DNA from: a virus
Length of the DNA: 64,000 nucleotides
Direction: 5' to 3' (one strand)
IMG/VR virus record: IMGVR_UViG_3300023184_005116
Location: 1-64,000 of that record
This document shows positions 24,664 through 35,340 of the stretch, piece after piece. Below the pieces are notes generated by a model. It searched no databases. It was not told the origin of the DNA and worked only from the letters and a program-made list of their open reading frames with translations. The number at the start of each line of letters is the position of its first letter. Positions within the stretch are counted from its first letter, which is position 1. Position numbers and translations under genes: made by a program.

Positions 24664-27600
24664 ATGACAACTCAAAATCTTCTATTTTTTGACAAAAAAG
24701 GCGAGCAATATAATTTTGCTTGGAACGGAAGTTATTGGGAAGGATCTATATTATTCCCTGTAGTTTCTGAAAAACTTTTTGAAGTAGAGCACATCTTTGT
24801 TATTGAGAAATTTCTAGATGGCTTAGGAGAAACTAAATACGGTTTTCCACACAGTTATGGTATAAGTCCAGGATCTCCTATTTGGAGAACAAGATGGGAA
24901 AATGACTATGACGGAAAAACTAACGTCTCTTCCATTATCTATACCTATGAGCTTGGTATAGACACAACACTAGATGCGCCAGTATTGGTCAAAGCTAATA
25001 ATGTTGAATTTTATCCTGAGGTTGTTTCCGGAGATACAATAGCTTCTCCTAGTGGTATTGTTGTAACTAGCGATATTACATCTTCTTCAATGCAGGTTAA
25101 TATTGCACTTACTTCTAACGAAGAGGGAATATACGACAGAACTTTAATATTCGAGGATTATACAGATCCAAATAATCCCGTTACGATATTAAAGGTAAAT
25201 TTACACGGGGAGGTTGAAGGAGAGGATTCAAGATTATCTGTTCTTTTAGATAACTTTGGTAGATCTTTTATGACTACCGATTCTTTTATTGTGAGAGATA
25301 CAGACATTAAAGAACCTTTACCTGATTTTGAAATTATTAATAAGAAAAGAAAGGAGCTTTTGCTTACTGGGGAAAGTATTTTCCCTTATTTAGGATCTTA
25401 TAAATCTCTATTTAATGCAATAAAATTCTTTGGGTATTATGATTTAAGGGTTAAAGAATATTGGTTAAATGTACACACAGATACAGCAACAGTTTTAACC
25501 CCCCTTCAGCAGAATAATAAAATTCTTAAACAATTAGCTGCTCCTACATTAACGGGAGAAAGCTCATTGGAATTAATTAGTAGTCTTTTAAAAGACGAAA
25601 ACGAAGGTAAGTTTAAACATGTAGAAATCTACGGAAAAAGGAAAGACGGAACTTTTGGATTAAAAAAACAATTCGAAGAAGTATTCCCATCTAAGTCATA
25701 TAAAAAGACTTCATTGTTTGGATTATTTTATGATATAAACAGAGAGGTTGAAAATCAAGACGAAGATCAATATGGATATCCTATTGTTGAAGATGCTTTT
25801 CTTTTTAGTCCCGAAGAAGTTCTTTTAAAACTATTTGGATTAAAAGAAAGACTTAAAAGAGATTACCTTCCACTTAATGCTAGAATCGTAGACATTACTG
25901 GTGAGGGTATCTATTTTAATATTTACAAAACAAGAGGATGGGTAGATCAGCTAGGTATAGACGAAGTAAAATCCGGTATAAAAGTAGACTTTAGTGTTTA
26001 TCCTGGTAATGGCTATGTAGAGGATCTTAGACCTTTTTATATAAAACCAAACCAAGATGGATTATTATATCCTGCTGTAAATGGAACTGAATCTGGTATA
26101 AGCTATTACGGAAATACTATAGAACCATATTCTTATTATCAAGAATATCCAGTATCTAATATTCCATTATTAACTCAAGCTATTCAAAGCTTTTATAAAG
26201 ACGTTGAAAACGGAGAGATGCCTAAGTTCTTAGGTGATGGAGATTATGATCCACCTGGATATAAGCTATTCTCTACCGGTGAAGAATTTGTATTTCCTGC
26301 AGGATGCCCAGTTATAATTAAGGACTCCACGTTTACTCTAGCATGGGACGAATTAAGCCGTACTTGGGATTCTTTAGATGCTACAATAACTACCAATCTT
26401 TTATCTGTTGCTAGCTATACAAATACAGTATTACCTAATCCTGGATCTCCTTTACAGTCAGTAAACAGCACAACAAGTATTTCTTTAAATAGTACAATAC
26501 CACAGGTTGTTACTTTAAATATTGGTACAGGAAATGGATGGTTTAGCTCTTCTACTGATGTAGTTTTTGTTAGAATAGAGTCTACATTATCATCTAGTAA
26601 TCTTATGCTAGGATATGTTAATCCTGGAGATTATAATACAGGTACTGGAATTTTAAATGTTCAGGTAATATCTGTAAGAGGCTCTGGTACTTATTCAAGC
26701 TGGAAAGTATCTCCTACCAATCTAACATTCTCTGGGTATAGCTTTGACTACTTTGAAAACTTTGTACACTCCGGAGGATTTTATTCTTGGGCTAGATTAC
26801 CTTATTTAGATTTTTATGAAATTGAATGGACTATTTATAAAGAAGACGAAAGGCCATATTATTTCCAAATTAGAGGAGCTCTTCCTGATTTAGAAACACT
26901 TCCTCATTTTTTACCTTATACAGGAGAATATAATGTTCAGTGTAGAGTTTGGGACACTTTAAATTCAATATCTTTAGGGATAAAAAGAAGTGTAATAAAG
27001 GTAGACAAGAAACAAATAGAATTAAATACAATTACCAGATATAGAGAATCTGAGATTTATGATTGGGATAATATGCCTTTAAAATGGGAAAGTTATCCTT
27101 CTCAATGGATATGGCCGGTAGAGAATACCGACAAGACAATAAGTGTATCAGACTTTATACAGAATTTCCCTGAGTATTCTAATAATTTTAATGAGGGACA
27201 AAGCTGTGAGGTACTTTCAAAAGTTCCTGAGGTTAAAGCTACAGCAATATTTGATCTTGGAGCAAATTCTGTATCAATAATTAATATACAAAGTGCTTTT
27301 GTCTCTGGTGGATATTCTTTTGCTACTGTAACAACAACTACGCCTCATGGATATTCTTCTGGTGATTTTGTTTGGATCTTTGATTCTCTAGGTGCTCCTT
27401 ATGGTAATTTTCCAATAACAGTAACCGGTCCAACTACTTTTGAGATACCACAGATAGTAATAACTCCTATAACTGGAGGATTAATATATGGGGCAGGAAC
27501 AATAAAAGTAATTGCCGATGGCGTTACTATTGCTGAATGTGGTTTCCAGGGAGATTTAACATCTACCGCTAGTACAGTTTATTATCTAATAAACACATCT

Positions 27601-30600
27601 TTAAATCTTCCTAAGTGTAAAGTTATAACATTACTTGATTCCGTTACCCCTGGAAATAAAACATTTACTATACAAGCCCCAAATAACAGCGGAGCTTTAT
27701 GGAACGGGAAAGTTTTAAATGTACAAACAACGGGATGCTTATTTTCAACCCCAATTAATACAACTTTTAGCGGAGGTGTAAACGAAACAGAGGAATACAA
27801 ATTTTATGACTTCAATAATTCCCTTCCGACAAAAGAAATGAAATATTGGGGTACTAAAAGATTATCATGGGATACTTTTGAAGACTTTGAATTCGGTAAA
27901 GCATATGCTCATACTTGGGATATGTTTGATTATCATAATGATTGGCTAGGTGGATTTGATTTATACTCTCTTCAATACGGAGACAGAATAAGGGTTACTA
28001 GTGAAACTGATGGAGTAGTTCTTACTGAAATTAGTTCGCCATCAAATAGCTACCTTGGATTAGGTGAAGCTGCAGAACAATTGAATAGTTCTCAGGACGA
28101 AAACATTAAAAGGTTTAATTACATAGTTAGAGGATTTTCAGATCTTCCTAATAATTTTTATCCTAATCAAAATCTAAACCCTGTTTCTCCAGATTTAAGT
28201 ACGGACCCAGGACCAAAAGATGTTACTACTAGATTTTTTAATGTTCCTTTTTCTGTACCAGGAGCTCAAGTTTCTGGACTTGGGTGGGACGGTGACGGAG
28301 ATATATGGATATCTGGTACAGACGTTATAAGATTTGATGGTCTTAATTATACAACATATGATTCGACAAATAGTGTAATGCCAACTTTAGGAGGACTTAC
28401 TAATTGTATTAAGGTTGATAGAAACGATGTTAAATGGATAGGTGTAGATGGTAGCTATAAACCATTGGTTAGAATAGACGAAAAAGATCCATCTAAAAGC
28501 TATGCTTTTGATGTTACGGATTTTGTTGATAATTCAGGAACTCCTGTATGTGCTAATGTGCCTTCAACCATTTATCAAATAGAAACCAATACACAAAATG
28601 GTGATATATTTGCTTCATTCTATACTTCAGTTTCACCTGGAGAAATTGGATTATTATATTATGATGCTACTGAAAAATCTTGGCATTTATTTAATGCTAA
28701 TAATTCTGATATAACCCCTGGAGTAATTAATACCCTTAAATTAGAACACCATTCTATGAATAGATGGTATTTATGGATAGGGACAAATACAGGTATTTCT
28801 AGATTTGATGGAGTTAGTTTTAAACACTATGATACTTCAAATTCAGGATTACCTAATGATTATGTATATTCTATTGAAATTGATAAGCTTGGACATAAAT
28901 GGATAGGCACTCAAGATGCTATAAGCTATTGGGATGGGACAAGATGGGCAGTTTGGAACAGCTCAACAAATCCTGAACTAGATCCTACAGGACAATATCT
29001 TTCTATTGTAGATTCTGGAAATTCTAATGTTTGGTTTGTCCTAAAAGGATCGGGGATAAGCCTTTGGCACTTTGATGGATATTTCTTTACTAAAGTTGAA
29101 TACCGAAATGATAATGTAACTCCTATTGATCCTACAGCAGCAGGATACGGAAATCAGATTCTTGTAGCTCCTTGGAAAACCGTAAAAAATGGGGAAACAT
29201 TTTTTCCAAAAAGTTTGTTCATAGGAACTCAGGCGGGTGAATTAGGTGTAGTTGATTACATAATTCCCCACATACATGCTACTTCAACAAACCCTGGTAC
29301 TAATGGATGGGATTTCATATACCACGAAACATCTAAGCCACTTCCTTCCATCGAGTACATTCATAATTCAGGTATAGGACAATCTCAATTAGGTTTCAAT
29401 TTTATATTGGGTCCTTTAAATGATAACATCACATTAAATTCAGATTACACAAGACCAGTAATGGCTCATGTTGATAGACACTCATGGTATAAGCCAATTT
29501 GGCAGCGTTATCCGATCGATTATCTCAAAGATCAATTCCCATCATTAAATATTGACGATGTCTTCTTATATGCGCCTTTAAGAGATATTCTAAACGGAAA
29601 AGCAACAAAGGAAAGCTATTGGAGAAATTCACAGATAGAAAGAATTGCTCAGAAAAAATCTAGGGATCTTTTAGAAAATTTTGAATGGGTTGTTACACTA
29701 GGTGATATTTATAGCGACATTGGTGTAAAACTAACAGTAGATAGCGAGGGAGATATAATAGCTCTTGGTAACTTCGAGGGTAGCATCTTTATGGGGGAAA
29801 CCAATAATATTAATCCTATATACTTAAGCGTAGCCGGATCTAACCAAGGGGTTTATTTAGCTAAATATAATAAAGGCGGAGTATTACAATGGGCATATTC
29901 AAGAGAAGACGTAAATGCTTCTGCAGGATCTGTCACAACAGATGCTAACAATAACATATACTTTGTTTGGAATTCTGATAATGGAACAACTGCTGCTATT
30001 AATATACATAAGACCTCGTCTATGTTAACTAATATGAGTGCTTTGTCTATAACAGCTACTACAGGTACTCCTACTATAAATGATATAAAAGTAGACAAAT
30101 ATGAAAACGTTTATATCTGTGGTGAATTTGAAGGCACCATAAATCTAGGAACTTATACATTAACAAATACCGGATCCAGCCCTGCTGCATATTTAGCAAA
30201 AATTGATTCTACATTATCTTTTGTTTGGGCTAAACAATTAGGAGACGGAACAACTAATTATAATTCTGGAAGCTCACTAGCTTTATTAAAAGAGGAATAT
30301 TTATATTTAGCAGGTAAATTTACATCTTCTGTAGATTTTGGAAATACCCAATTAACTGGAGTTGGTACTCCTGATGCCTTTATTGCAAAAATAAATACAG
30401 GAGATGGTAATTGTATCTGGAAAGAATCCCTAGCATCTAGTTCTTCGACTGTCTTTACTTCTATATCTATTTCGGTAGATCCAAAAGGTCATGTATTATT
30501 AACGGGATCGTTTGAAGGAACAATTGGAATCGAAAACCAAACTGTTAGCTCATTCCCTGGAACTACTGATATATTTGTTATTAAACTTCTGTCCACTGGA

Positions 30601-31437
30601 AAATTAATGTGGATGAAAATGTGTGGAGGTAGTTCAGGTGATTTTGCTTATGATATAGAAAGCGACTCGGACGAAAATGTTTATATAACTGGTGCATTCT
30701 CTGATGAAGCTTATTTTTCACCTGATGTGATAAATCCCAGAGGTATAATAGACATTTATTTAACCAAATTTAATAAAGATGGTCAAGTAATAGACATAGT
30801 TACTGCAGGTGGGGCTTTATTGGATGCTGGTTTAGATATTGTTTTAGATGACGAGGAAAATGTTTATATAACTGGATACTTTGAGGGCGATTCAGATTTC
30901 TCTCCTTATATCTCTATACCTGGTACAAATAGTCCTAATGCTTTTATAGGAAAAATTCCAAAGCAAAGATTTAGAGAGGGATATAAAATAGGTTCGGTTC
31001 AATCTTGGTTCGGATCTCATTCTTGGTCATGGAGGGAAGAAAGGTTCTATGATAAAGAATTTGAAATTCCTCTTGCTACCACTATTTTTATTAATCCTAT
31101 TGATTCTTTAATCCCTGGAAAGAAAAATCATGTTTGGACATTGACCGATTCAGAGACAGGAAAAGTTGTAGCTAACATAAGAAAGACTCCTTACTTCATA
31201 TGGACGTTTACAAACCCTGGTTTTTACACCATTTCGTGCTCGCTACAAGACGCAAATGGAAATTCTTATGATGTACAACACAAAGGGAAAATAAGAGTCA
31301 TAGACCACAAAACAGCATTTGCTGGGGATCTTATACCAGATGTAGTCAATCCGGAAGACTTCTTAATTAGAAGCATCTATCAAGATAGAGAAGAAATGGG
31401 GTTTCCCCCACTTAATCGATTTAACGTTACTGCTTAA
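24664..31437 (+). CDS. Giant baseplate/adhesin protein with two beta-propellers and PKD-like domains, 2257 aa
   Basis: The N-terminal 600 residues look like baseplate-attachment domains (for example a SYKSLFNAIKFFGYYDL helix near 245), fitting the gp7 place after gp6. PKD-like immunoglobulin folds are visible near 730-780 and at about 2150-2215 (TFTNPGFYTISCSLQD). Residues about 1200-1540 carry propeller repeats of the two-component-regulator kind (DIWISG, VKWIGVD, LWIGTNTGISRFDG, HKWIGTQDAISYWDG). Residues about 1675-2100 carry a second propeller of SBBP-like repeats (NVYICGEFEGTINLG, NVYITGAFSD, NVYITGYFEGD). Such modules suggest a peripheral receptor-binding or wedge-fibre protein. No enzymatic motif is seen. 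Confidence 0.75.
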   Translation: MTTQNLLFFDKKGEQYNFAWNGSYWEGSILFPVVSEKLFEVEHIFVIEKFLDGLGETKYGFPHSYGISPGSPIWRTRWENDYDGKTNVSSIIYTYELGIDTTLDAPVLVKANNVEFYPEVVSGDTIASPSGIVVTSDITSSSMQVNIALTSNEEGIYDRTLIFEDYTDPNNPVTILKVNLHGEVEGEDSRLSVLLDNFGRSFMTTDSFIVRDTDIKEPLPDFEIINKKRKELLLTGESIFPYLGSYKSLFNAIKFFGYYDLRVKEYWLNVHTDTATVLTPLQQNNKILKQLAAPTLTGESSLELISSLLKDENEGKFKHVEIYGKRKDGTFGLKKQFEEVFPSKSYKKTSLFGLFYDINREVENQDEDQYGYPIVEDAFLFSPEEVLLKLFGLKERLKRDYLPLNARIVDITGEGIYFNIYKTRGWVDQLGIDEVKSGIKVDFSVYPGNGYVEDLRPFYIKPNQDGLLYPAVNGTESGISYYGNTIEPYSYYQEYPVSNIPLLTQAIQSFYKDVENGEMPKFLGDGDYDPPGYKLFSTGEEFVFPAGCPVIIKDSTFTLAWDELSRTWDSLDATITTNLLSVASYTNTVLPNPGSPLQSVNSTTSISLNSTIPQVVTLNIGTGNGWFSSSTDVVFVRIESTLSSSNLMLGYVNPGDYNTGTGILNVQVISVRGSGTYSSWKVSPTNLTFSGYSFDYFENFVHSGGFYSWARLPYLDFYEIEWTIYKEDERPYYFQIRGALPDLETLPHFLPYTGEYNVQCRVWDTLNSISLGIKRSVIKVDKKQIELNTITRYRESEIYDWDNMPLKWESYPSQWIWPVENTDKTISVSDFIQNFPEYSNNFNEGQSCEVLSKVPEVKATAIFDLGANSVSIINIQSAFVSGGYSFATVTTTTPHGYSSGDFVWIFDSLGAPYGNFPITVTGPTTFEIPQIVITPITGGLIYGAGTIKVIADGVTIAECGFQGDLTSTASTVYYLINTSLNLPKCKVITLLDSVTPGNKTFTIQAPNNSGALWNGKVLNVQTTGCLFSTPINTTFSGGVNETEEYKFYDFNNSLPTKEMKYWGTKRLSWDTFEDFEFGKAYAHTWDMFDYHNDWLGGFDLYSLQYGDRIRVTSETDGVVLTEISSPSNSYLGLGEAAEQLNSSQDENIKRFNYIVRGFSDLPNNFYPNQNLNPVSPDLSTDPGPKDVTTRFFNVPFSVPGAQVSGLGWDGDGDIWISGTDVIRFDGLNYTTYDSTNSVMPTLGGLTNCIKVDRNDVKWIGVDGSYKPLVRIDEKDPSKSYAFDVTDFVDNSGTPVCANVPSTIYQIETNTQNGDIFASFYTSVSPGEIGLLYYDATEKSWHLFNANNSDITPGVINTLKLEHHSMNRWYLWIGTNTGISRFDGVSFKHYDTSNSGLPNDYVYSIEIDKLGHKWIGTQDAISYWDGTRWAVWNSSTNPELDPTGQYLSIVDSGNSNVWFVLKGSGISLWHFDGYFFTKVEYRNDNVTPIDPTAAGYGNQILVAPWKTVKNGETFFPKSLFIGTQAGELGVVDYIIPHIHATSTNPGTNGWDFIYHETSKPLPSIEYIHNSGIGQSQLGFNFILGPLNDNITLNSDYTRPVMAHVDRHSWYKPIWQRYPIDYLKDQFPSLNIDDVFLYAPLRDILNGKATKESYWRNSQIERIAQKKSRDLLENFEWVVTLGDIYSDIGVKLTVDSEGDIIALGNFEGSIFMGETNNINPIYLSVAGSNQGVYLAKYNKGGVLQWAYSREDVNASAGSVTTDANNNIYFVWNSDNGTTAAINIHKTSSMLTNMSALSITATTGTPTINDIKVDKYENVYICGEFEGTINLGTYTLTNTGSSPAAYLAKIDSTLSFVWAKQLGDGTTNYNSGSSLALLKEEYLYLAGKFTSSVDFGNTQLTGVGTPDAFIAKINTGDGNCIWKESLASSSSTVFTSISISVDPKGHVLLTGSFEGTIGIENQTVSSFPGTTDIFVIKLLSTGKLMWMKMCGGSSGDFAYDIESDSDENVYITGAFSDEAYFSPDVINPRGIIDIYLTKFNKDGQVIDIVTAGGALLDAGLDIVLDDEENVYITGYFEGDSDFSPYISIPGTNSPNAFIGKIPKQRFREGYKIGSVQSWFGSHSWSWREERFYDKEFEIPLATTIFINPIDSLIPGKKNHVWTLTDSETGKVVANIRKTPYFIWTFTNPGFYTISCSLQDANGNSYDVQHKGKIRVIDHKTAFAGDLIPDVVNPEDFLIRSIYQDREEMGFPPLNRFNVTA

Positions 31438-32109
31438 TTAAATAGTATATTCTCGATAGACATCAAGAATAGCAGGAACAATAGGATGTCTGTGGTTTTT
31501 CTTTAAAGTGATAACTTTAACTCCCTCAACTCTTGCTGAAAGCGTGTTCATGAAATCTAAACCTGATTCTTTCTTGTTTTTTAGATCTATCTGAGATGTG
31601 TCTCCACATATCATCATTTTAGATCCAATACCAAGCCTTCCTAGAACCATTTCCATTTGAGTCATTGTTACGTTTTGGGCTTCGTCAACAATTACACATG
31701 AATTTACTAGAGTTCTACCCCTCATAAAAGGAAAAGGTAAAATTTCAATAATACCGTCACTTAGCAATTTTTCAATTTTGGTTTTTTCATAAACCATTTC
31801 TAAGTTTGCATAAATAGGCGCTAGCCAAGGATCCATTTTCTCTTTTAGATCCCCAGGAAGAAATCCTATATCTTCTTTTGCAACGGTGGGTCTAGTAATA
31901 ACTAGTTTTTCAATTTCCCTATTAAATAACATATCTAAAGCGATCTGAACTGCTAGTAGGGTTTTACCTGAACCAGCTGCTCCTTTAAGAACACTAACAG
32001 GGTTTGCTAGTATAATAGCTTTAGCCTCTTTTTGTTCTTCGTTTAGATTAATCTTAAATTTAATTTGGGTTTTAGGTTTTCTTTTTTGTGTCCATTTGCT
32101 TTCTGTCAT
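31438..32109 (-). CDS. phoH: PhoH-like ATPase
   Basis: 223 residues, the only minus-strand gene in the window. A PhoH-type P-loop NTPase: Walker A is GAAGSGKT (residues 43-50), the RPTVAKEDIGFLPGDLKEK stretch typical of PhoH lies near 73-91, Walker B is VIVDEAQN with Asp142/Glu143, and the ICGDTSQIDL sensor motif follows. PhoH homologues are common in large phages; their role is unsettled, with RNA or phosphate-stress links proposed. Its stop abuts the stop of the opposing 2257-residue gene with no bases between. It is divergently arranged with the fibre gene at 32222 across a 112-base gap. Confidence 0.92.
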   Translation of the reverse strand: MTESKWTQKRKPKTQIKFKINLNEEQKEAKAIILANPVSVLKGAAGSGKTLLAVQIALDMLFNREIEKLVITRPTVAKEDIGFLPGDLKEKMDPWLAPIYANLEMVYEKTKIEKLLSDGIIEILPFPFMRGRTLVNSCVIVDEAQNVTMTQMEMVLGRLGIGSKMMICGDTSQIDLKNKKESGLDFMNTLSARVEGVKVITLKKNHRHPIVPAILDVYREYTI

Positions 32110-32164
32110 AAAGAAACTTATTTTTTTAGGAAACTACTTGTGGATTTACTGTTTAATATATGTC

Positions 32165-32195
32165 CCTGTACTTTTCCTATTGTAACTAGTACAGG
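32165..32195. repeat. 8-bp inverted repeat in divergent promoter region
   Basis: CCTGTACT (32165-32172) is repeated inverted as AGTACAGG (32188-32195) around a 15-base loop, in the 112-base gap between phoH (minus) and the fibre gene (plus). It overlaps the start of a GGATATATAT element. It lacks a T-tract, so an operator for a dimeric regulator, or an RNA hairpin in the phoH leader, fits better than a terminator. Confidence 0.5.
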
Positions 32196-32203
32196 ATATA
32201 TAT
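32194..32203 (+). promoter_or_regulatory. GATATATA-type promoter candidate before fibre genes
   Basis: GGATATATAT lies 18 bases before the ATG at 32222, at the start of the second large structural block, and immediately after the phoH-side gap where transcription must restart on the + strand. It is one of the most convincing sites because it is in a true intergenic region. A related ATATATTA stretch on the opposite strand at about 32154-32161 may serve phoH. Confidence 0.5.
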
Positions 32204-32221
32204 CAAAAAAAGAAAAACCAA

Positions 32222-33136
32222 ATGTCAGTAACAATCACAGAAATCTTAGGAACCGATTCAATTTCCGGATCTAGATTAACAATTAATGCTAATTTTTTAT
32301 TACTAGAAAATTCTTACAACGATCTTGAAAATACTTTTAACATTAATGTATTGACTGGATCGATGGACGTATCTACTGCTTCTAGCGGTCAGATTAAAGC
32401 TAAATCAATGCTTTCTAATAGTATGGTGATGCCTTCCTCTGGATCCCCTACTATTCAAATTTATGGAACTGGAGCAAGTGCAGGATTTGTTATTGCATCT
32501 AATACGGTGTCTGCTGCAACTGGTATTTTTTCAAATACACTACAGGTAAATTCTTTTTCTACGACTGGAGCGGCAACGTTTGGAGCAACTGCTTCTTTCC
32601 AAGGACAGACTAATATTAATGGAGCTCTTACATTTGGTGCTTCCGGTAGCATAGTAAATACAAATAGAAAAGCATCCGTAGGTTCTACTACTGCTTTTCC
32701 AACAGCTCCTGGAGCTGGTGTTACTGGTACTTACTCTTCACCTTATATGTTAACATTAACAGAGAATGTTATTTACATTCAATCTGACTATGTTTCTACT
32801 GCTCCTGCTGATACTGGATTTGATACAGGATTTTTCTTTTATGCTACTACAGGATCTGGAGCTATTGCTTCTGATATCCCTGCAGGATTTACAGTTACAT
32901 TAATCGATGTTGCTACAGCTCCTGGATTATTAGCTACTGGAGTAACTGGACCTGCTTCACAATACTATACAGGATTTAATACTTCAGAAGCACAGTATTC
33001 TTCACCAGTAGCAACAAATGCTAATCCTTATAAATCTACTGTTACTCTTATGTGGGAGCCAAGAATAGATCAAGGGGCTTCTACAGAAAAAGGTTCATGG
33101 GTGGTTGTATCAAGTACTCCTAACTGGACATTCTAA
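32222..33136 (+). CDS. Fibre-like virion protein, 304 aa
   Basis: A Ser/Thr/Gly/Ala-rich protein with short repetitive strands, such as TGIFSNTLQVNSF and TGAATFGATASFQG, of the kind found in trimeric fibre shafts. The C-terminal third (from about residue 160) is more aromatic and may be a small globular tip, ending in WVVVSSTPNWTF. It has no Cys and no enzyme motif. Its first residues (ITEILGTDSISGSRLTINANF) resemble the N-terminus of the collagen-containing fibre at 44483, hinting at a shared attachment role. It begins the second structural block. Confidence 0.6.
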   Translation: MSVTITEILGTDSISGSRLTINANFLLLENSYNDLENTFNINVLTGSMDVSTASSGQIKAKSMLSNSMVMPSSGSPTIQIYGTGASAGFVIASNTVSAATGIFSNTLQVNSFSTTGAATFGATASFQGQTNINGALTFGASGSIVNTNRKASVGSTTAFPTAPGAGVTGTYSSPYMLTLTENVIYIQSDYVSTAPADTGFDTGFFFYATTGSGAIASDIPAGFTVTLIDVATAPGLLATGVTGPASQYYTGFNTSEAQYSSPVATNANPYKSTVTLMWEPRIDQGASTEKGSWVVVSSTPNWTF

Positions 33137-33150
33137 TAAAAATTTTATAA

Positions 33151-35334
33151 ATGGCAAAAACACCATACATACGCCCCATAGCAGTTCAAGGAGGTACATT
33201 TTATACCTTCTCTTCTGCTGCTGAGGACTTAAGCCTTACTTTCAACAACTCACTTAAGAAGTTTAAATTTTCTAAGTATGCTCTTTTAAAGCTTCCAGAG
33301 TTTGGAAGTCCAACATATGGTGAAAATACTTTTCAATTTAATGCGATAGATACAACTTTTCTTGATGCAGCTTATGGTGATTATGTTTTAACAAACCCAA
33401 ATAACCTTAGTCCTTCACCAGAAATTTCATTTCAGAACTATTGCTTAAATTTTGAGTCAACTATATTATCAGATCCAAACTATAATCCTGATCTTAAATT
33501 AAATGTTTCAGAGAGGGTATTTTGGAAATGGGTTAAAGAGCTAGGAGGTGTTAGATACAGATCTGCAAATACGAACGAAGTAGTTACTTCACTTAATCAA
33601 AGTACTACAACAACAGTAGACGGTCTTCCTTATTCAGATAAAAGATGGGTAGAAGAAAATACTTTTTTAAGTGGTAACGGTACACCAACTCCCAGATACG
33701 AAAGAATCGTACAATATATTGGTGAAATTGATGTAGTAAACTCTGTTCAAAATTCGGATAACGCATATTCGGAAGTTTATATACACATTCCTACTGGAGA
33801 TGGTAATACCCCTTATGTTTTATTTAAAACAGTAGCAGACGAAAACTATTATCCTGATAGAACATTTACACATAATCCGCCAGATCCTATTGACACTGAA
33901 TATATTCAAGGGAGAGGAGCTGCTAGTGGAGTTTACGGTCCAAATGGATTACCGAAATTTGCAATATTTGACCAAGACGTTTTAGGAGAACCTGGGGTAA
34001 GCGGAACATCTGCTACTGGTACTTTTTCAACTAACTGGTATGCTCCTAGAGAGACACCAAATTCATATTACACTGACTCTACATTTTTTGATGCAGGTAA
34101 TATGGAATTACAAAAATATGTTGCCGCTACAGGACCTAGCGGATATTCAGTTACTTATAAAAGAAGCAATCTAGACGGAGTTCAAATTGACTTTGATCCT
34201 GCTTCTTATAAAGCTATACAAAACTATGTTGGTATTACAACTATTGAGGAGTGGAACGGTACACCGACTACCACTTCTTTTGAATTTAATACAGTATTGG
34301 TTTATTATGACGTTTACGATCCTAATAATCCAGCAGATTCAGAAACTAATCTTTACGGAATTTTATTCCTTAATGATCCAGAACCATTCTCAACTAATGC
34401 TGCTAAACTTCCTAATTTTAAGAAGTTTAAGCCAGATCCAATTACTAAATTAAACGGTAATTCGTACGGATTTAAAATAAACCTTAAGTTTGATACTGAC
34501 GTAGAAAGTACAGGAGTAGAACAGGCAATTAATGACTATTCTTCTTTCTCTCTTTCTATATTTATGGATGCTGCAACAGTTCTTCAAGATGCTGCAAAAA
34601 ATCTTAATGATAGAACATTAGAGATAATGGCTCTACAAAACGAGGTTGCAGATTTAAAAGATCTTATCATTAATACGGACGATAGCACCGAAATTAAACA
34701 AAGGCTAACCGCAGTAGAAAATTCTTTACAAGCAAACCAAGCTTTATTTGAGAATACGCAAGACATATTAAGTCTTATTGAAAAGAACAGTGACGATATT
34801 CAGAACATACTTCAAAATCAGACTTCTATTAATATGTCATACAATCTTGATCTTCTTAAAGATGGAGACGGTACTACGGTAGATAGAACAACACCAAATA
34901 TTTTAAGAGTTGATGTTACTCAACAAGATTATAACATTGGATCAAATTCAGTTTTTACTATTAATCCTGTATCTGGTAACACAATCTCATTAGAAATCTA
35001 TACTAATTACCTTAAACACAAAAACAACGGTCTTTCAATTACTGCAACAAATGATATTGTTATAAGAATTGATGACAGCTTCAATAAATGGAAAAAAGGA
35101 CAGGTTTTAAGATTAGTTATTGGAGACGATATTGATCTTGGAAACTATTCTCTTGTTATACTTACTGATGTTATGGGAGAATATCCAAAAGGAACACCTT
35201 CAGGAGTTCCATACTCAACAGTAGTAGCAGGATTTACTAATACTTCTTTCAGCGGTGCTTCACACAAACCTATTTTTGATATTGTTTGTACCGACGATGT
35301 AAATCTAATATTTGAAGTAGATCAAATAAAATAA
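33151..35334 (+). CDS. Virion structural protein with internal coiled coil, 727 aa
   Basis: Residues 1-460 are beta-rich and full of Tyr, Pro and Asn, like other fibre or whisker proteins here. Residues about 480-560 form a heptad-like coiled coil (LEIMALQNEVADLKDLI, IKQRLTAVENSL, IEKNSDDIQNIL), which should trimerise or dimerise the chain. The last 160 residues are again beta-rich and end in a compact domain. No known family is recognised. It follows the 304-residue fibre by 14 bases and precedes another very large structural gene by 6 bases, so these are co-expressed. Confidence 0.6.
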   Translation: MAKTPYIRPIAVQGGTFYTFSSAAEDLSLTFNNSLKKFKFSKYALLKLPEFGSPTYGENTFQFNAIDTTFLDAAYGDYVLTNPNNLSPSPEISFQNYCLNFESTILSDPNYNPDLKLNVSERVFWKWVKELGGVRYRSANTNEVVTSLNQSTTTTVDGLPYSDKRWVEENTFLSGNGTPTPRYERIVQYIGEIDVVNSVQNSDNAYSEVYIHIPTGDGNTPYVLFKTVADENYYPDRTFTHNPPDPIDTEYIQGRGAASGVYGPNGLPKFAIFDQDVLGEPGVSGTSATGTFSTNWYAPRETPNSYYTDSTFFDAGNMELQKYVAATGPSGYSVTYKRSNLDGVQIDFDPASYKAIQNYVGITTIEEWNGTPTTTSFEFNTVLVYYDVYDPNNPADSETNLYGILFLNDPEPFSTNAAKLPNFKKFKPDPITKLNGNSYGFKINLKFDTDVESTGVEQAINDYSSFSLSIFMDAATVLQDAAKNLNDRTLEIMALQNEVADLKDLIINTDDSTEIKQRLTAVENSLQANQALFENTQDILSLIEKNSDDIQNILQNQTSINMSYNLDLLKDGDGTTVDRTTPNILRVDVTQQDYNIGSNSVFTINPVSGNTISLEIYTNYLKHKNNGLSITATNDIVIRIDDSFNKWKKGQVLRLVIGDDIDLGNYSLVILTDVMGEYPKGTPSGVPYSTVVAGFTNTSFSGASHKPIFDIVCTDDVNLIFEVDQIK

Positions 35335-35340
35335 TAAGAA

